DNA of 39,913 nt from Sneathiella sp. (GTDB lineage Bacteria > Pseudomonadota > Alphaproteobacteria > Sneathiellales > Sneathiellaceae), in the NCBI GenBank assembly GCA_017643685.1, contig JAEPMY010000022.1, positions 1-39,913 on the forward strand. The letters are read 5' to 3'. The translations under genes and the position numbers were made by a program. Under the pieces are notes generated by a model. That model ran no database searches. It was not told the DNA's origin and saw only the letters and a list, made by a program, of their open reading frames with translations. The stretch's first letter is position 1, and the number at the start of each line of letters is the position of its first letter. Below, in pieces: positions 38,821 to 39,913 of the stretch.

Positions 38821-39845
38821 TTACGACTTCCTTTATTCTTTGCCAGCTTTGAAAGTGTGGCAACGGATCTGAAAAATTCTTTACGCGGGCGGGCCGGAAA
38901 ACCAGCATAAATCTGCCCTGCGGGAATATCTGAAATTACGCCTGATTTAGCTGTAACGGTGGCGCCCATACCAACAGTAACATGGCCCGCCATGCCAACC
39001 TGTCCACCCAGCACAACAAAATCTTCAAGAATACTGCTGCCGGATATTCCGGTCTGTGCTGCCAAAATGCAGCCACGCCCCATTTTAACGTTATGCCCGA
39101 TTTGACACAAATTATCGATCCAGCAACCATCTCCAATGATGGTATCAGGCCCTGCACCGCGGTCGATTGTGGTGTTGGCCCCAATTTCAACGGATTGACC
39201 GATCTTCACCCGACCGAGCTGCGGAATTTTGATATGACCCGTGGGATCTGGTGCAAACCCGAACCCGTCACATCCAATGCGCACGCCAGAATGCAGGGTC
39301 ACATTGTCACCAAGGTCGCAGCATTTTAATGTGACTTGGGCATTGAGATGACAATCGGCACCAACGGTGACGTTCCGCTCAATCACCACATGAGCATCAA
39401 TGACCGTATTATCGCCAATTTGAACGCCCTCTTCAATGACACTAAATGCACCAACAGAAACATTACGACCAAGCTTAGCCCCGGCCGAAACATAGGCAGT
39501 CGGATGAATGATCCCATCTCCAACAGCTTTTGGATAGAATTTAGCGGCAATCCGCGCATAGGCTTTGTAGGGATCATCTGACACAAGCAGTGCCATCCCA
39601 TCAGGCGCAGCATCAACCATCTGCTTGGACACAATACAAGCGCTCGCGGATGACGTTTTATACTCTTCAGCGTATTTTGGATTACTCAAGAAACTCAGAT
39701 GACCCGAACCGGCAGCATCAAGCGGCATGACATCAGTGATCGCGAGCGTCAAAGATATGTTCCCTGCGACTTCTGCCCCGACGAAACTTGCAAGTTCCTC
39801 TAAAGAAAATGGTCCGGCATTATCAAAAAATCTGCTATCTGCCAT
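38817..39845 (-). CDS. lpxD: UDP-3-O-(3-hydroxyacyl)glucosamine N-acyltransferase
   Basis: This is a 342-residue trimeric enzyme adding the N-linked hydroxyacyl chain in lipid A synthesis. The N-terminal uridine-binding domain includes [19 protein letters not shown] long left-handed beta-helix of hexapeptide repeats follows, and the catalytic His is in [33 protein letters not shown] and GMAGHVTVG close the helix, and a short Arg/Lys-rich tail ends the protein. It begins five bases after the upstream gene, inferred to be skp, and is coupled to fabZ. Confidence 0.97.
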   Translation of the reverse strand: MADSRFFDNAGPFSLEELASFVGAEVAGNISLTLAITDVMPLDAAGSGHLSFLSNPKYAEEYKTSSASACIVSKQMVDAAPDGMALLVSDDPYKAYARIAAKFYPKAVGDGIIHPTAYVSAGAKLGRNVSVGAFSVIEEGVQIGDNTVIDAHVVIERNVTVGADCHLNAQVTLKCCDLGDNVTLHSGVRIGCDGFGFAPDPTGHIKIPQLGRVKIGQSVEIGANTTIDRGAGPDTIIGDGCWIDNLCQIGHNVKMGRGCILAAQTGISGSSILEDFVVLGGQVGMAGHVTVGMGATVTAKSGVISDIPAGQIYAGFPARPRKEFFRSVATLSKLAKNKGSRK

Positions 39846-39849
39846 ATTT

Positions 39850-39913
39850 TTATTTCTTCAATGGGACCATTTCGAGCTTCATGGATTTAAGGCTCTGGTT
39901 CAGCAGTTGACTA
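39850..39913 (-). CDS. C-terminal end of an upstream gene, probably OmpH/Skp-family chaperone (partial)
   Basis: The minus-strand frame ending at TAA (39852-39850) is open to the window edge and encodes a short, basic, Leu-rich helical tail ending in MVPLKK. Only 20 residues are visible, so identity rests on position. In most Gram-negative bacteria the gene directly upstream of lpxD is the periplasmic chaperone skp (ompH), after bamA. The five-base gap to lpxD fits one operon. Confidence 0.5.
   Translation of the reverse strand, partial: SQLLNQSLKSMKLEMVPLKK

Overview
The window looks like chromosomal DNA of an alphaproteobacterium with moderate GC, from a Sneathiella- or Rhodospirillales-like lineage. 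This is inferred from gene order and was not tested by a search. The supporting blocks are tpiA-secG-pyrG-kdsA-eno, trpG-trpD-trpC-moaC-moeA-lexA followed by comEC/gltX/gltA, and skp-lpxD-fabZ-lpxA-lpxI-lpxB. A GAAC-N7-GAAC SOS box in front of lexA is also typical of alphaproteobacteria. I see no tRNA or rRNA genes, insertion sequences, prophage genes or CRISPR arrays. Coding density is very high, and no gene-free stretch exceeds 300 bases; the longest is about 276 bases at 11352-11627.

Layout. 1-4000: the tail of an unidentified gene, a secreted DUF6134-like protein, a leftward pair (GPH-type MFS transporter and DUF3833-like lipoprotein), then a rightward C45 (penicillin acyltransferase-like) self-processing hydrolase ending at a strong terminator. 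4008-13536: a leftward seven-gene unit encoding a complete peptide-type ABC importer (binding protein, two permeases, two ATPases) followed by two tandem N-formylglutamate amidohydrolase paralogues. Divergent from it are a LysR regulator and an AstE/aspartoacylase-family zinc deacylase. Together these look like a regulated uptake-and-deacylation system for an N-acylated or N-formylated amino-acid-like substrate; that role is inference. 13533-15207: a sorbosone-dehydrogenase-like periplasmic protein and a SixA-type phosphohistidine phosphatase. 15328-20366: leftward housekeeping genes eno, kdsA, pyrG, secG and tpiA.

20568-30236: the PpiD-like periplasmic chaperone is translationally coupled to trpE. 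An oppositely oriented divergent polysaccharide deacetylase gene separates trpE from trpG-trpD-trpC-moaC-moeA. lexA follows with its own SOS-controlled promoter. 30255-35482: comEC runs leftward, and gltX, gltA and a 64-residue membrane protein run rightward, with a hairpin-rich leader before gltA. 35483-39913: the leftward lipid A operon, read in transcription order as skp end, lpxD, fabZ, lpxA, lpxI, lpxB.

The genes are packed tightly. Many same-strand neighbours share ATGA, and three convergent pairs share a four-base TTAA that serves as the stop codon on both strands. The accessory region of most interest is 4008-13536.
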